64,000 nt of DNA from Antedon mediterranea (GCF_964355755.1 NC_092678.1:19504922-19568921), one strand, 5' to 3'. Positions 1-12,164 are shown, counted from the first letter of the stretch. The notes: generated by a model from the letters alone, not told the origin. A program made the numbers and translations.

Positions 1-257
1 GTTGGAGTTACTATATATTGTCTTTCTTTTTTCAGAAGAATTCAATATTTGATTGGCCAAGTGAAGTGAATATATTTTGCAAAATATGTAAAAAAAAAAG
101 AGTAAAAAATAAAAAGCGTGAAATTTAATGTAAATAATTTAAACTTCGTAGTTAGCAACTCACAAACTAACAGTAATATAAAGAGGATCTAATAAGATGT
201 GTATTTATACAGTAGTTTTAAATTTTAACCTGTGTATGCAACAAGTAAAGTAAATTT

Positions 258-357
258 CAAGTTACGCAATTTGACCAATCACAATTGATGGATAATTCAA
301 ACAGTCGCTTGTGTTGCGCTTAGGTCCTTGCTTTGTATCCTAGTGAAAACCAAGCTT
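258..357. mobile_element. Hairpin element family A (degenerate copy)
   Basis: Partial, diverged copy of the family with arms AAGCTTGGTTCCCACTAG and GACGCAACGCAAGGACGTAA; it keeps TTGACCAATCACAATTGATGG and the right arm. Confidence 0.6.
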
Positions 358-361
358 TAAG

Positions 362-493
362 AAACTAGTTTTACTGTATAAAAAAGTGTGATGTGCCCAA
401 ATATGGTAGTAGTATGACATCATCGTGTCCATATAATTATGGGCACATCACATTTCTTTGTCACATAAAGTTTGATAGTGTAGACAGAGCTTA
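362..493. mobile_element. Hairpin element family B
   Basis: AAACTAGTTTTACTGTAT ... GTGTGATGTGCCCAAATATGG ... GGGCACATCACATTT ... TTTGATAGTGTAGACAGAGC; inverted arms, no ORF. Confidence 0.7.
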
Positions 494-577
494 AGATGTC
501 TGGCTATCAAAAATGAAATGTGCTTAATAAAATAAATAAGCAATAATAAGAAAAATGTTGCTAGGCGGTGTTTTCTT

Positions 578-749
578 AAGCCCTGTCTACACTATCAAAC
601 TTTATGTGACAACAAAATATGATGTGCCCATACACAGTATAAACATGATGTCATATCACTACAAAAATACAATAGTTGGGCATATCACTACCATATTTGG
701 GCACATCACACTTTTTTCACAAACAGTTTGATAGTGTAGACAGAGCTTT
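578..749. mobile_element. Hairpin element family B
   Basis: Complete copy with ends CCTGTCTACACTATCAAAC and GTTTGATAGTGTAGACAGAG, in the HDAC11 intron 57 bp from exon 3. The centre holds repeated ATATCACTACCATATTTGGG motifs. Confidence 0.75.
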
Positions 750-806
750 AGAAACCAAAGTGAAACAATTACTAAAAATCAAATTTACTACAATATTGAT
801 ACCTAC

Positions 807-901
807 TCGTAAACTTTTAAGATATCGTTTTGTGTGAGCAACTTTCAAGTCAGTTTCTGTAGGTTCTTGCGGACGCACTGTAGTTTCGTCACTTAACATC
901 C
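807..901 (-). CDS. HDAC11: HDAC11 coding exon 3
   Basis: Acceptor GATGCAG|GG, donor TTTACGA|GTAGGT, leaving in phase 0. Encodes MLSDETTVRPQEPTETDLKV followed by AHTKRYLKSLR. This fits the HDAC11 segment in which an acidic linker precedes the (V/A)HT(R/K)RYL motif. A hairpin element (578-749) begins 57 bp past the donor, inside the next intron. No further HDAC11 exon was found between 1 and 806. Confidence 0.85.
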
Positions 902-3069
902 CTGCATCTATTTTTATTAATAATAATATTTATAATTTATTTACCTCCGCCAAGGAGGTACAGTATATGTAATCGGTAGCGTGTGTTTGTTTGTTTGTTT
1001 GTTAGCAGGATTACTCAAAAAGTTTTACAAGATCTTGAATATATGAATATACAGATAGATATGTGGTCAAGGACCATTCCATTAAATTTTGGGACCATTT
1101 GGGACCATGGTCCCAATATTGGACCACTTTTTTTAGTATACTTTTCACTTTCAGACCTGCTAGTGTTAAAAGATAGGACAGAATTTTTCAAAAGCCGGCG
1201 AGCAGTCTTAAAGTAACAAGTAAACTGAAATTGCATTTTCTCGAGAACTACTTGTCCAAAAAACTTCATTTTTGTACAAGATGCAAGAGTTATAATTTGT
1301 GATTTGTAATTTTAAAACATAATTTGATTTAATGTGCAAGTTTTTTGATGCGAGTAGTTTAAAAAACCTATTTCTTTTCAAATTCACTCGTTTGATTTTC
1401 GCGTTGCTGTTCTATTGTTAGTCAACTGAAGCTATTGTTAATTGAAAGGCTTATACATAACCATTACACCAAACTTGCATACACAGGCTTGTAGTGAAAT
1501 TAGCCTAAATCACAAACAGCATTAAGACACACATAAATATATACAGTATATATATATTTTTTACCGGAGAAATCTTATGTAGGATAATTTTACAGTGGGC
1601 GGAGGTATGCACTCTCAGAGTGGCTTTCTAGTTTATAATTGAAGATGTATTGTCTCTCCCTTCCCCACCAAACAGTTTTTACAATAAATTTAAAAATATG
1701 AAAAATGAAGAATAATAAAATCAGACGTTTCAATTTGTAAGTTATTCACTTCCACAGAAAAAAAAGACCCAACAAAAATAATGTTTTAACCAAATAAAAA
1801 AAAAATTAACCACACACCCATTGTTTGACTATTTTTGCCTTAAATTACAGTTTTTCATACACTTTTTTTCTGATAACATTTTTTGGACATAATAGTATTA
1901 AACACATTTTTTGAGGCGGAAAATCTTACAAATTAAGCCAGATCAAATGTATAGTTTAAAAAACTACCTTTTAAAAACCCATAAACTTTTCCCCATTTGC
2001 CGGAGTCAAATGGATGCAGTTTTTCTAAACCAAGAAATCCGATGTTATACTCTGGGGAATAGATGATGGGCCACTTATTGTCACTGATGTCAAAATATAA
2101 TTTTGTGTCGTGCACCTCTTCCTCACAATCCCTAGATAAACAAAACAAAGATATGAAAGCATTCAGAAACTGAGTGAAGTACTTGGCAAAATATTGCCAC
2201 AGAGGGTGAAAAAGAATACAAATTTTGTATTTTTTTTATTTGTGAAGTTTATACCTATTTACACCGAAAAAAAATCAGAATGATAAATTAAAAATTGTAG
2301 GCGCTAACAAACATACAATAACAAAGCAAGTACTATACTAGGGCTGCTTAAATTTAGTGATTAAAAATGGCTGTTGATTAAAAAAATACAAATGTGCTAA
2401 CAAATAACATTAAACAACAAAGGATAGGCCTAATTGTTAGACAGAGAGGACAAAGAACTTTAATTTATGCAGAGAGATATTTAAGTATTTTTAAATAAGA
2501 AAATTAAATTTAAAAAAATCTATTTAGAATCAAATCATTGGGTGAAATCTTAAGTAACAGCACGCGCCACTGCAGACTAGAGCGATGCGGTGTTTAGTAA
2601 TAGTAGGGGATTTCCCTTTTCGTAGGATTACGCAACAACTAGGAGGGCCTAACTAAAAAAAAAATAAATAAAAAACATACACACACTGTGTAATGTTACG
2701 ACAGCATACTATAGGATCCGCTGACTAACGAGTAAAGAGTATACACTTTTTCAAAAGAAATCGCCTAAGCTAGGCCTCTAGCATCCCAATGTAGGCCCCT
2801 AGTGTAGTTTAGCCTAACTAGGCCTATTATAGGCTAGTTAGCGAGTATCGTCGGTAAAGAAAAGAGAGTGACTGTGTGCGTTGAAAGGCCTGGCTAATGA
2901 AGCATCGCTAGGCCTAACAAAAAAACATTACAGACATATCGATTAGTCCGCTGTTAAACAAAATCTTGTACTACCGTTCATCATATGTACCACCCCCAGT
3001 ATCTTCCTTAGTTTGTTGATTTTCATCTATTATTACTGAGTTATTTTCATCTTGTTTTGATCCTGCCAT
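807..3069 (-). CDS. HDAC11: Histone deacetylase 11, N-terminal part (3 exons, incomplete)
   Basis: Class IV zinc-dependent deacetylase; family members remove long-chain fatty acyl groups as well as acetyl groups from lysine. Coding pieces 3069-2975, 2131-1968 and 901-807 join in phase (95, 164 and 95 nt) to give 118 residues. Residues about 52-84 carry the HDAC11 signature: WPIIYSPEYNI, then LGLEKLHPFDSGKWGKV. Residues 104-118 (DLKVAHTKRYL...) match the stretch before the catalytic core. The first 31 residues are acidic and polar and do not resemble the vertebrate N terminus. The His/Asp zinc-binding residues lie in exons beyond the left edge. I chose the ATG at 3069 because it opens an exon that splices in phase. 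Its neighbour is a divergent small exon on the plus strand at 3900. Assignment to HDAC11 is secure; the exact N terminus is less so. Confidence 0.9.
940..1637. repeat. Dispersed repeat opening CCTCCGCCAAGGAGG and closing GGCGGAGGTATGC
   Basis: CCTCCGCCAAGGAGGT is followed by (TTTG)n and TTAGCAGGATTACTCAAAAA. The right end is GGCGGAGGTATGCACTCTC followed by AGAGTGGCTTTCTAGTT. I recognise these ends from repeats in several marine invertebrate genomes. The open frames on both strands (983-1269) lie within it. It sits in HDAC11 intron 2. Confidence 0.6.
1968..2131 (-). CDS. HDAC11: HDAC11 coding exon 2 (catalytic-domain entry)
   Basis: Acceptor TTTATCTAG|G, donor AAAAG|GTAGTT; enters in phase 2 and leaves in phase 1. 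Encodes about 54 residues containing NKWPIIYSPEYN and LEKLHPFDSGKWGKV, the most conserved N-terminal block of HDAC11. The reading frame stays open past the donor for about 10 codons, but those codons do not fit the family. Confidence 0.9.
2975..3069 (-). CDS. HDAC11: HDAC11 coding exon 1
   Basis: Start ATG at 3069-3067. Encodes 31 residues beginning MAGSKQDENN and ending in a Gly-rich GGGTYDE, then two bases of an Arg codon. The donor reads CG|GTAGTA. The exon is low-complexity acidic and polar, and its sequence alone would not identify it; the in-phase join to the next exon supports it. Confidence 0.7.
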
Positions 3070-3780
3070 ATTTTTGATGAACTTTGACCTTAATAAATTA
3101 TTGCATAAATGCAGCACCCACGGCTGCCGGGTATGTTTTGTATATTTGTCTATATATACTTACACGTAATAATGTACGTAGTACTGTTATGGATATTTAT
3201 GTATTAAAATTGGCCATTTTGTTTTGCTGTTCTTAGACTTGATTCACTCATTTTTTTATGTTTGAGTTGATTGCCTTGTTAGCATAAATATAAATGATCA
3301 GGAAAAAATCATAGCCAAATCCGTGCATAAAGAGGGAAATATTAATAATGATGATTGATTTTGCGAGGACCAATCCAGTGTACACCGAACCCACTCCTTT
3401 GATTTGTATACGCCCATTCTACCATTAAACGCAGTCAACCGTATGTTTATACCCATAGATAAGACACAATGCATTCTCTTGGTGATTATTTATAAACGTT
3501 CCGTATGGTTGTATGGTCATATACACCCTCTCTGATACAATTAAACTGGAGAAAATACTTCGCTCGACAAGTTACGTTGCTGATGAGATTAAAATCGCAC
3601 TTGATTTGAGAAATCAACCCGGATTGCTATTATACAAGCTAACACGCAATGGAATGATGAATACATTTAGGGTGACATATTTTTATTGTTGTCCAACTGA
3701 GCAATTACGATACTTTTGTTAAATAACACCGTCGAACGAGGTTGTCGAATAAATACCCATTTAATGTATGAATACACGTC
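3070..3780. promoter_or_regulatory. Head-to-head intergenic region upstream of HDAC11
   Basis: About 0.8 kb separates the HDAC11 start (minus) from the candidate plus-strand exon at 3785-3939. It presumably holds the HDAC11 promoter and could serve both directions. I saw no TATA box or CpG-rich core. A 69-codon open frame at 3513-3722 has no recognisable features and is not called. Confidence 0.35.
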
Positions 3781-3899
3781 ATATTTTTCAGTGTGGTTGA
3801 TGGACCGGCAAGTCAAGTTCATAAGGAAATTAGACTAGATCAAATTAATTTAAGAAGCAAACTTTCTCGTTGGATTTGCGCAAGATTATATAAGTTAAC

Positions 3900-3939
3900 A
3901 TGAATTTGGACTTTACGATTAGGAGCATTCCAGCAATGG
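3900..3939 (+). CDS. Candidate first coding exon, gene unknown
   Basis: A pyrimidine-rich acceptor (TATTTTTCAG at about 3792) is followed by about 110 bases of presumed 5' UTR. Then an ATG opens 13 codons (MNLDFTIRSIPAM) ending at a consensus donor G|GTAAGT. It leaves in phase 1, the phase required by the acceptor at 51160, so it could be an alternative first exon of the plus-strand locus at 35093 onward. It could equally start an unrelated gene whose next exon I could not find. Transcript data would settle it. Confidence 0.35.
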
Positions 3940-4807
3940 GTAAGTCTTTTTATTTTAATTTGTTTACTTTAATGATTTCGATGGATGATATGAATCGGAT
4001 ATCTGCTCGCGATTCCGATCAATATTGCCAATTGGCCGTATGCTAACTGTTCTACCCAGGTGTCTGAACCTGTTGATGAAGACTACGAGGTGTGTTCTCA
4101 GACGCATACAACATCATTGAGCCCACCAGTGGCTCGATTCCCGATAGATCAACTAGTATATTCCATGGCAATACTCGGCTATCAATGTACCAACGATATC
4201 TCTGTTCTGAAGACACACCTCATACCTATGACATAAAGCAATAATCGTCTATGACAGGGAAAATCTAGATATACGGACAGTACTAGCTATTTTGTTCCCA
4301 AAGTTTGTATAATTCTAATATACAATTTTTTTTTAATGCGTTGGTTGCAAATACATTTCTATCGGGTTGTTTTTGTTGCATGTTGGGGTCCTATAAATAA
4401 AAGTAGGTTGGCTTATTCCATACTCAAATTCAATTTTGCTTAATCCATTTTAAAAGTCTTTTATTTTCCATAATAATAATAATAATTGTTTAATAGCATT
4501 ATTAAGATGGTGTTAAGGTCCTCTAAAAGGAGGTTTTACTTTTTATAGTACTTAAAAAATCAATTGGAAATTCAATACGGTTAATTAAAATCCATTTTAT
4601 AGTTTTATTTTATTTTCCGTATTATAGGTATTGGTGATATAATTTGTGAGGTTGTGTCACGGCCCTATAAAAAAAGTTTTGCTGTTTATTTGGAACTAAA
4701 TTTCAGTTTCAATTGTTCTGTTTTATTAATATTACTGATTAGGTATTGTTAATATTAATTATACATTAATTCATTCATCAGTGGAAAATTATTTCCATTT
4801 ATTGTCA

Positions 4808-5140
4808 TTTGCATATAAATTATACATATGGTGTGGTTTGTGGCCCTCTAAACGACGTTCTTATTGTGAAAAACAATATTTTTTTAGATGATGTGGTCCT
4901 CTAAAGGAGGATCTTATTGTGAACGAAATATTTTTTTAGATGGTGATGTGGTCCTCTAAAGGAGGTTCTTATTGTGAACGAAATATTTTTTAGATGGTGA
5001 TGTGGTCCTCTAAAGGAGGTTCTTATTGTGAATGAAATATTTTTTTAGATGGTGATGTGGTCCTCTTAAGCAGGTTCTTATTGTGAACGAAATATTTTTG
5101 AGATGGTTATCGTCCTCTAAAGGAGATGTTCTTATTTTTA
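4808..5140. repeat. About 55-bp tandem repeat, 5-6 copies
   Basis: Unit GATGTGGTCCTCTAAAGGAGG, then TTCTTATTGTGAACGAAAT and ATTTTTTTAGATGGT. Outlying weaker units occur near 4380, 4510 and 4650. The core CCTCTAAAGGAGG is near-palindromic. Confidence 0.85.
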
Positions 5141-6119
5141 ACGTGTTGATATTGCAATGTTATGTATGGTTTATAAACAAATCTGTACGCTCGTATTGCT
5201 ATTAATTGAGCACTCATAATAATTGGGGTTTTCCTATTTTCAACGCTTGATATAGCCATGTTGGTTTGTACCTATGTTTACGATTGTTTTGCTATTTTGT
5301 AAGTAGCTTAATCGAGTAACCCATATAATTTCAGTTTGAATAATAATGATATTATTACATCTGTTTAGCCAAAGCTTTCAAATGCACATTTTATGCATTA
5401 TGCTGTATTACTCGAACACTAAGCAGTTAAACCATGTCATTATCAAAATCGTGATGTTTGATTTAATTCACGTATTACCACCGTATGCTTAAACAAACAC
5501 ATGTATTCTATTAATTGAATTCATCAATTCCCAGTTCCAATCAATCGCCGTGGGTACACAGTACTAACGGCCTCGATCCTATTGAAACTATATAGTTGTT
5601 TGTGTATATATTTTCGTAGAAAATAATTAGAGTCAATAATACCGATAGAAAGAAACACTTTAATTAAAAATATAATTAGCGCACCTGTACGGTGATTCAT
5701 TCTTTTGAGTCATTGTTCAAATTTCTAAACAATCTTTTAAAAATCAAAGACCGTGAATATGATCCAACTAATCCAACTCACATTATGATTCTTGAATTAA
5801 ATTAATTTGAAGCAATGACTTCTTTTATTATGAGACAACATCAACCGGTTTTCATTTTCCCATAAAAGATACTTTTTAAAGTGAAATGTCGTGTGATGAC
5901 GTGAAATCAATTCGTGTCGTGTCACTCGATGTTAAAAAAATAACACTATGTCTCGTTATCTATCGCATTTTTCGTAGTTTAATAACATCCGATTGTATTT
6001 TTTTTAGGCCTACATTGTGAAATGTAACTATCTCTGAAAATATCACTTTCTTACCCGTTCTAAACTCCTAAATTCGCGGAGAATTTTTAATTGTTCTACA
6101 ATGCCTCGTAAAACTCAAA

Positions 6120-6345
6120 TTTAGTTTTTTTGTGAAATGTCACATTTTAAAACTTTTTTGGTGAATGTCACTTTTTGTGAAAATGCCACTTTTTGAGAAA
6201 ATGTCATTTTTTTGTGAAAATGTCATCTTTTGTGATAACGTCACTTTTTGTGAAAATTTCACTTGTAAAAAATGTCACTTTTAATGAAAATGTCACTTTC
6301 TGTGAAAAAAACGCTTGTTCTTAAAATGTCACTTGTTCTTAAATC
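6120..6345. repeat. Degenerate about 19-bp tandem repeat
   Basis: Roughly ten imperfect units of TGTGAAAATGTCACTTTT. Confidence 0.75.
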
Positions 6346-6411
6346 CGTTATAAAATCATAAATCTGAGAAATAATTATATTGCTCGGTCTACACACGCTT
6401 TATATAAAAAA

Positions 6412-6530
6412 AATGTTGTACGAACCAGGGAGTATTAAAATCCCTGTACAAACACATGGTTTTTATTGATTTGAACCTACGACCTCTGTCTTACAGGACG
6501 AATAAACCACAGTGCCATAAACTGTAAAAT
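6412..6530 (-). mobile_element. Fragment of a tRNA-derived SINE
   Basis: On the minus strand, GCACTGTGGTTTATTCGTCC and GTCGTAGGTTCAAATC resemble A and B boxes. The body is short, AT-rich and degenerate. Confidence 0.35.
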
Positions 6531-7329
6531 CAGTGGACTGTTGATTCCACTGAGACCATCGTCTACTTATCGTAAGCCTGATTAAACCAGATATTTCGAT
6601 TCGTTTTAAAATTATATTCGGATTAAATTTGTTTTTCTAATATTGCAACAAATAATTCGAATCGTCGGCTTAACAAAACAGCCATTGATTTGATTATGTA
6701 TCGGTCATTAATATTTTTTTGGTTAAAGTACAGCGGCGTAATAAACATCAACAATGTCTTTGTATTTTTCTTTTATGGAGCGCTTAGCAAAACAAACAGT
6801 GATCGGAATTATAGCCAAGAAATAGAATTCAATTTTTTCCGATACGATTCGTATTAAGAGTATAACAAACAGTATATCAATTTATTTGTTGTATTAATAA
6901 CTTACTCACGTGGTATTTCGATATACTTGAAAATTGAATTTGAAGATTTATAAAGCTGTTTCATTCTACTTCAAACGACTGGTCAATTTAAATTTTATAT
7001 CAATCGCTTTCTGGTTACGGTAAGTCGGTGTTTTGATTAATGTAGTAATAACATTATGGAATATTAGAATAAACATATTTAGATATCAGTATTTTTTAGA
7101 CTTTGTTTGAGGTGTGAGAGAACATTATTACTTAATTATCAATAAATCTAAATGCGATACCATTCAACAATTTATCGTTCCAACCTTTATTATCTAAACG
7201 GCAAGAAGAAGAATTGTAATGGTCTAACATTTAAAAGCTTATGTATATACGATATTCCATTATTTAACAACACGACGTTACGTCTTTCCGTACCGTGAAA
7301 AAGAACAAGTGTGAATGTTGCTTTAAGCG

Positions 7330-7448
7330 TGTATAAGCGAATTGACCAATCACAAGCAATGTATTATTTCAACTGTCGCTTGTGATTGGTCATTTTGCTT
7401 GTGTTCCGGCTTACGTCCTTGCGTTGCGCCTAGTGAGAGTCAAGCTTA
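7330..7448. mobile_element. Hairpin element family A
   Basis: Inverted arms around ATTGACCAATCACAAGC / GCTTGTGATTGGTCATTTT, ending CTAGTGAGAGTCAAGCTTAA. No coding capacity; MITE-like. Confidence 0.65.
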
Positions 7449-9074
7449 AATGGTCGTATTACTTAATCCCATTTGTCATTAACTCCTATAAAATCCCGTC
7501 GTATACACTACCTCTAATAACTCCGATACGTTTTATAAATACACGTTTAAACGCAGCGTATTATATCACACACGTGTGAAATAAAAATCGATTGCAACTA
7601 TATTTAACTCCAATAGAGAATAAATAAATAAATCAGGTACCTACAGTACTGCGTGTCGAGATCCCTAATCAGAGATATTCGAATCAAACTCCTAAGCTAA
7701 ATTAGTACATGAAATGTAAATCAGTAATGCCGTTAAATTGTTATATTGAAACACCCATATGGTTTACAACATTGTGCATAAATGTAACTATAATACGACT
7801 TCTGTTTTGTTATCGATCCAGACTTATTTACATAGCCAGATAAACAATGCCCTGGAAATGTTTGAAAAAAATTGATAATTCTATTCAATAAGATATCATT
7901 TATGATAATGTATTCAATGTATCCGATAATGTACACCTGTTTAATAGACAATATGTACATGCCATTGAACTTAGAGTAAATGCATGAGAGCAGCGAATTG
8001 AACTTATCTCCGCGTGTGAACAAGGCAGTGGAGTTACTAACGCCACTCGCTAATCACGTCCTTGCAGTGACGTTTGGCCATGCGAAAGAGATTTAGATGT
8101 TAGGCATAATACTAATAAATAATTAGTGTACTCATGTTATTCTTAATTTGGTATGAGAGAAATAATAATTCGAACACATTTAATATGACACGCTCAATTC
8201 GAATGTGTATGAAAGTGTGACTCTATGTGCTGGTATAAAGTTCAACTAATCTGATTTAATGACATTTGAAGCACATCATATTTTCTTATAACTCATTTCC
8301 AAGATCCGAATAATGAATTTTTTTTTCCGCGTTGTTCAGTAAGCAAATATTTATCGCCATAAATCATCTGGTGACTACATCATCACGATATTAAAATTAT
8401 TGTTCGCTCATATACTTTCAACGTATGCCATAGACTTGCCCCGATTCTGAATTTATTGTCTTTTTAATGTTAGTCCACCAGTCGGCGTTTCGATTTTTGT
8501 CTGAAAATTAATACGAGCTCATGTTTTATACGTATGGAACGCCATATGTGCCAACTTAGTTATCTTTTTACTAATTTCTGTCTAGAATCTTTAATTCGTA
8601 TGCCGGTATAATGCACAGTGTCACTCGCGTTCTTCAACATGCAAAGAACATGTGTTATTTTCGTATGGAAAGTTATATTAATTTCATTTTATTGAAAAAA
8701 TCGTTCCAGTCTCCGTTTTACCCTTAGCGTCTCCTCTGCTGGAGTTATCTGTCCAGTATGCGTTGTCTATACTAATGGCGTCTGGTCAGTCATTTGGGAT
8801 ACTTTTAATCTAGCCTCTATAACGGCATAGTAATGCATTGGTTCCAGTTCAATTCTAATATGCTCCGTGTGCTAATAACTTCTTTTTGGATCGTAAAAGC
8901 CGATGGTCCCGTGTGTAACAAGAGATTATTTTCTCGATACATTTAAATGCTTTTCCTCGAAAATTATTTGATGTGTCGAACGTAATTAAGAATTGCGGTG
9001 ATTAAAACAGACGCGTTAAACACGACATGCGGTACTATAGAACTAAACATCTTTCACTTAATATTGTCACCGGC

Positions 9075-9290
9075 AGTCGTATGGATAGATGAGCAGAAAT
9101 GCGATTATGTTACTCCTCGAATTTTACTCGATATGTTAAATGGTTTTTAGATTATTACATAGGCCTACATAAGGCCAGTCATGTGAATAGATTAGTAGAA
9201 TGCGTTTATGTTACTCCCTCGAATTTTACTCGATATGTTAACTGTTTTTAAAATTATTACATACATAATAGGCCTACATACATAATAGAA
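9075..9290. repeat. Tandem duplication, about 110 bp
   Basis: Two copies of GGATAGATGAGCAGAAATGC ... CTCGAATTTTACTCGATATG ... ATTATTACAT. They differ in the presence of GGCCTA after TTACATA. Confidence 0.75.
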
Positions 9291-9379
9291 ATATCTTTAG
9301 CCAATTTTACTCGCAGTGGTATGTCAGCCGATCGCCGAAACTCGGTAGGTCCTCTGTATCTAAATTTGTCCCGTATCAT

Positions 9380-9486
9380 AGGAAAATTCCATAATACAGT
9401 ATCTCATATGTTTCATATGTGACTCCTGTGTCAAAAGAAAATAGCCCTAACCCTTAATATAGCCTTCCGTGATACAGGAATTTGCA
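9380..9486. mobile_element. TIR family E, copy 1
   Basis: Left AGGAAAATTCCATAATACAG, right CGTGATACAGGAATTTGCA; the interior has CATATGTTTCATATGTGA and CCCTAACCC-type sequence shared with 40881 and 54558. Confidence 0.55.
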
Positions 9487-9769
9487 TTGACACTGTTAAA
9501 ATGCTGTCATTATGTGGTGGATATACAACATTGTTTTTCCGTTGATTTGAAATTATAGTTTATAACAACTTAATCCCTATATAATGTTTAGCACTGCATA
9601 TCCTCGCGTTTGATATTTGGGTGACACGCGATTACTTGCCTGAAACACTGTATCAGGCACTAGTATTGTACTATTAACGCTTCAATTTCACTCAAACATT
9701 TTTTTTTTTTAAACTATCTTTATATTATATACGTAGGCCTACATGTATTGTATAAAGTACGATATCTCA

Positions 9770-9951
9770 TGCTCTGTCTACACTATCAGACTAGTTTGAA
9801 AAAAAGAAGTTTGATCCAAATATGGTAGTGATATGCCCAAATATGGTAGTGATATGCCCAAATATGGTAGTGATATGACACCATCATGTCATGATGAGCA
9901 TACATGTCACATTTTGTTACCACATCAAGTGTGATAGTGTAGACAGAGCTT
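9770..9951. mobile_element. Hairpin element family B with internal motif amplified
   Basis: Ends TGCTCTGTCTACACTATCAG and TGATAGTGTAGACAGAGCTT. The 20-bp inner motif CCAAATATGGTAGTGATATG occurs three times in tandem. Confidence 0.75.
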
Positions 9952-10055
9952 GAAAACAGTCCTAGGGTATTCATTAATTTCCATCTGACGTGAACAGTTG
10001 AATATCTTGAGAGGTTTCTCCAACATTGAAGTGAACAAACATAAAGTCGTATTTG

Positions 10056-10342
10056 CTTTATTTTATTTATTTATTTTATATATTTAGGCAAATTGCCAAG
10101 GATAACCATAAGCAAATTCAATCACTATCCTTCTTAAAGGTGGCAATCCGTTCACGAGACAAACATATACACACAATGCTCTACATAAACAAAGTCTTTA
10201 TTACAAGTCTTTGGGAGTGGAGTTGTAAATTGTCATTAGAAAAAATCCTGACATATGACAGGACTTGAACCCAGGACCCTTGGATTGACAGACAAGCATC
10301 ATAACCACCAGGTCACAACTCCATAACCACCAGGCCACAACT
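10056..10342 (-). mobile_element. tRNA-derived SINE
   Basis: On the minus strand a tRNA-like head has an A-box CCTGGTGGTTATGATGC and a B-box GGGTTCAAGTCC. A body follows and ends in an (AAAT)n tail (10056-10085 on the plus strand). A 22-bp piece of the head (CATAACCACCAGG...) is tandemly duplicated at 10299-10340. Confidence 0.65.
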
Positions 10343-10399
10343 TTCACCTACCTAATGGTTTATTTGTATTGTTTGTGTGTTATATTCATTTTTATTGTC

Positions 10400-10945
10400 A
10401 GAATATCTTTAACAATTCAGTTTTAGAAATACATGGATTTGGCCAATATTTTGAAGATTATTGTAAATATGAATACATGGAAAGTGGTGTTCTTGCATCA
10501 ATAGTAGACGGTTAGCCAGGGAAGAATGAATTATTTTCAATCATCTCTTGGTTAACATGTATCTTGGTGATTATTAATGTTGGTATAGAAGATGGCTAGG
10601 CCTATTATTAAAATTTCTTTTACCACAATTTAGTTAAAAAATATCCATGGATTAGGCCAATATTTTTAAGATTATTGTAAATAGGAATACACGGAAAGTG
10701 GTGTTTTCTATCCAATATCACAGGTGTCAGTTGACAAATATCTTGGTGATTATTTAATGTTGGTTTAAGAAGATGTGTGGCTAGGACTCTTATCAAAATT
10801 GCTTTAAAAATTCAGTTAAAAAATATGCATGGATTAGGTGAATATTTTAAGGTTATTGTAAATATGAATACATGCAAAGTGGCGGTGTTGTATTCAATAT
10901 TACATTTGACGGCTGACAAATAATATATCGATGATTGTTAATGTA
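10400..10945. repeat. Three diverged tandem copies of an about 185-bp unit
   Basis: Each has AATATNCATGGATTAGG, TATTGTAAATATGAATACATG, AAAGTGGTGTT and ATCTTGGTGATTATTAATG. No coding frame is conserved between copies. Confidence 0.75.
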
Positions 10946-11977
10946 TCTATGCACGAAAATGTATATAGACATGAGTTACTGATGACAATGTATGGGTGAG
11001 GCCAGGAATACTGACACAGAGTGCAGCAGCTACTTTGGGACATGCACCTCTATTAAGAGGACTCTCTCCCGTCTTATTTAAGCGAAATTAAGGGGCATGT
11101 GTTTGATACAGAAAGTGTCTTCTTAACAGAGATACTGATGTAATCAAAAAATGGTGGTTCATAAAATTATATTTTTTTAAATCATAAAATCTGATAACTG
11201 TGCTTGGATTATAGAATGTATTTAAATAGAAGAATAAAATTGGTAGCATGGCATGGTAACTAACAATAATACATTTCCGATAAATTTATATGTCGGGTAG
11301 TAAAGATCTTATCTTATTTGATAAATCGCAGCTCTATTGTGTACATGAATATGGCTGAGTGGTAATAAAAGTCCTAATCGTGGGTGGACTTTATTTAGTC
11401 GCTATTATTACAATCTATAAGTTCATTGGTTTATATTTAGGCCTAGAGTATGACTGAAGGTAGTAAGCGGGTCATACCGCAAAAAAAGTACATTGAATGG
11501 CCATGTACCTGGTGACGAATAATTATATTCAAATAGATTCAACCACGGTTTCGTGGTGGCCTAGCTTTATACCATTGGATGTAAATTGTTGGTGGCTTTT
11601 ATTGAATGTTCGAAGGCGAATGTCATAAACACTGATTATCGTGAGGATTCGCACGTGATAGCCAGTCTACCCCACCCATACCCCGTCTCGTAATGATAAT
11701 TTAGACCTACATTTTCCTATAGGTCTATTTATTATTTTCTATCACCTCATATCACATACTATAAAGTTTAGTTTTAATCGACTATCTATAAACATGTTTT
11801 AAATATAAAATATTCCTTTTAACTTTAAGTAAGTTTTCAAAATAAATTAAGAATATATTGTTTAATACGTTTTCATAAGATCACCTTTTTCACTTATACT
11901 TGTACAGTACTTATCTTGACTTAAGAACACCGGTTGAACATACATTGTAATTGGTGAGTTTACGTGCGTTACGCGCA

Positions 11978-12164
11978 TAAAGCTTGGTTTCCACTAGAAC
12001 GTAACGCAAGGACGTAAACGCAACGCAAGCGTTTTAACCAATGACAAGCGAAGGTATAGACAGTTAACAATCACAAGCGAATAAGCCATCGCTTGTGATT
12101 ATAGTCAATTCACTTGCGTTGCGTTACGTCCTTGCGTTGTGTCGCTAGTGGGAACCACGCTTTA
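11978..12164. mobile_element. Hairpin element family A (near-complete)
   Basis: Starts AAAGCTTGGTTTCCACTAG and ends CTAGTGGGAACCACGCTTT; the arms pair over most of the 187 bp. The 114-codon open frame beginning inside it is a repeat artefact. Confidence 0.75.

Larger units (their letters stand above)
3941..9379. other. Intergenic, AT-rich, no gene recognised
   Basis: Apart from the tandem repeats at 4808 and 6120, the SINE fragment at 6412, the family A copy at 7330 and the tandem duplication at 9075, I see no exon-like signal. Short open frames at 7382-7579 and 7733-8023 have no support. A weak 22-bp inverted pair (GAGGTGTGTTCTCAGACG type) brackets 4083-4225. Confidence 0.5.

Noticed and set aside
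1015-1269. 77- and 84-codon frames on both strands
   Set aside because: Lie within the dispersed CCTCCGCCA repeat; mirrored frames are a repeat property.
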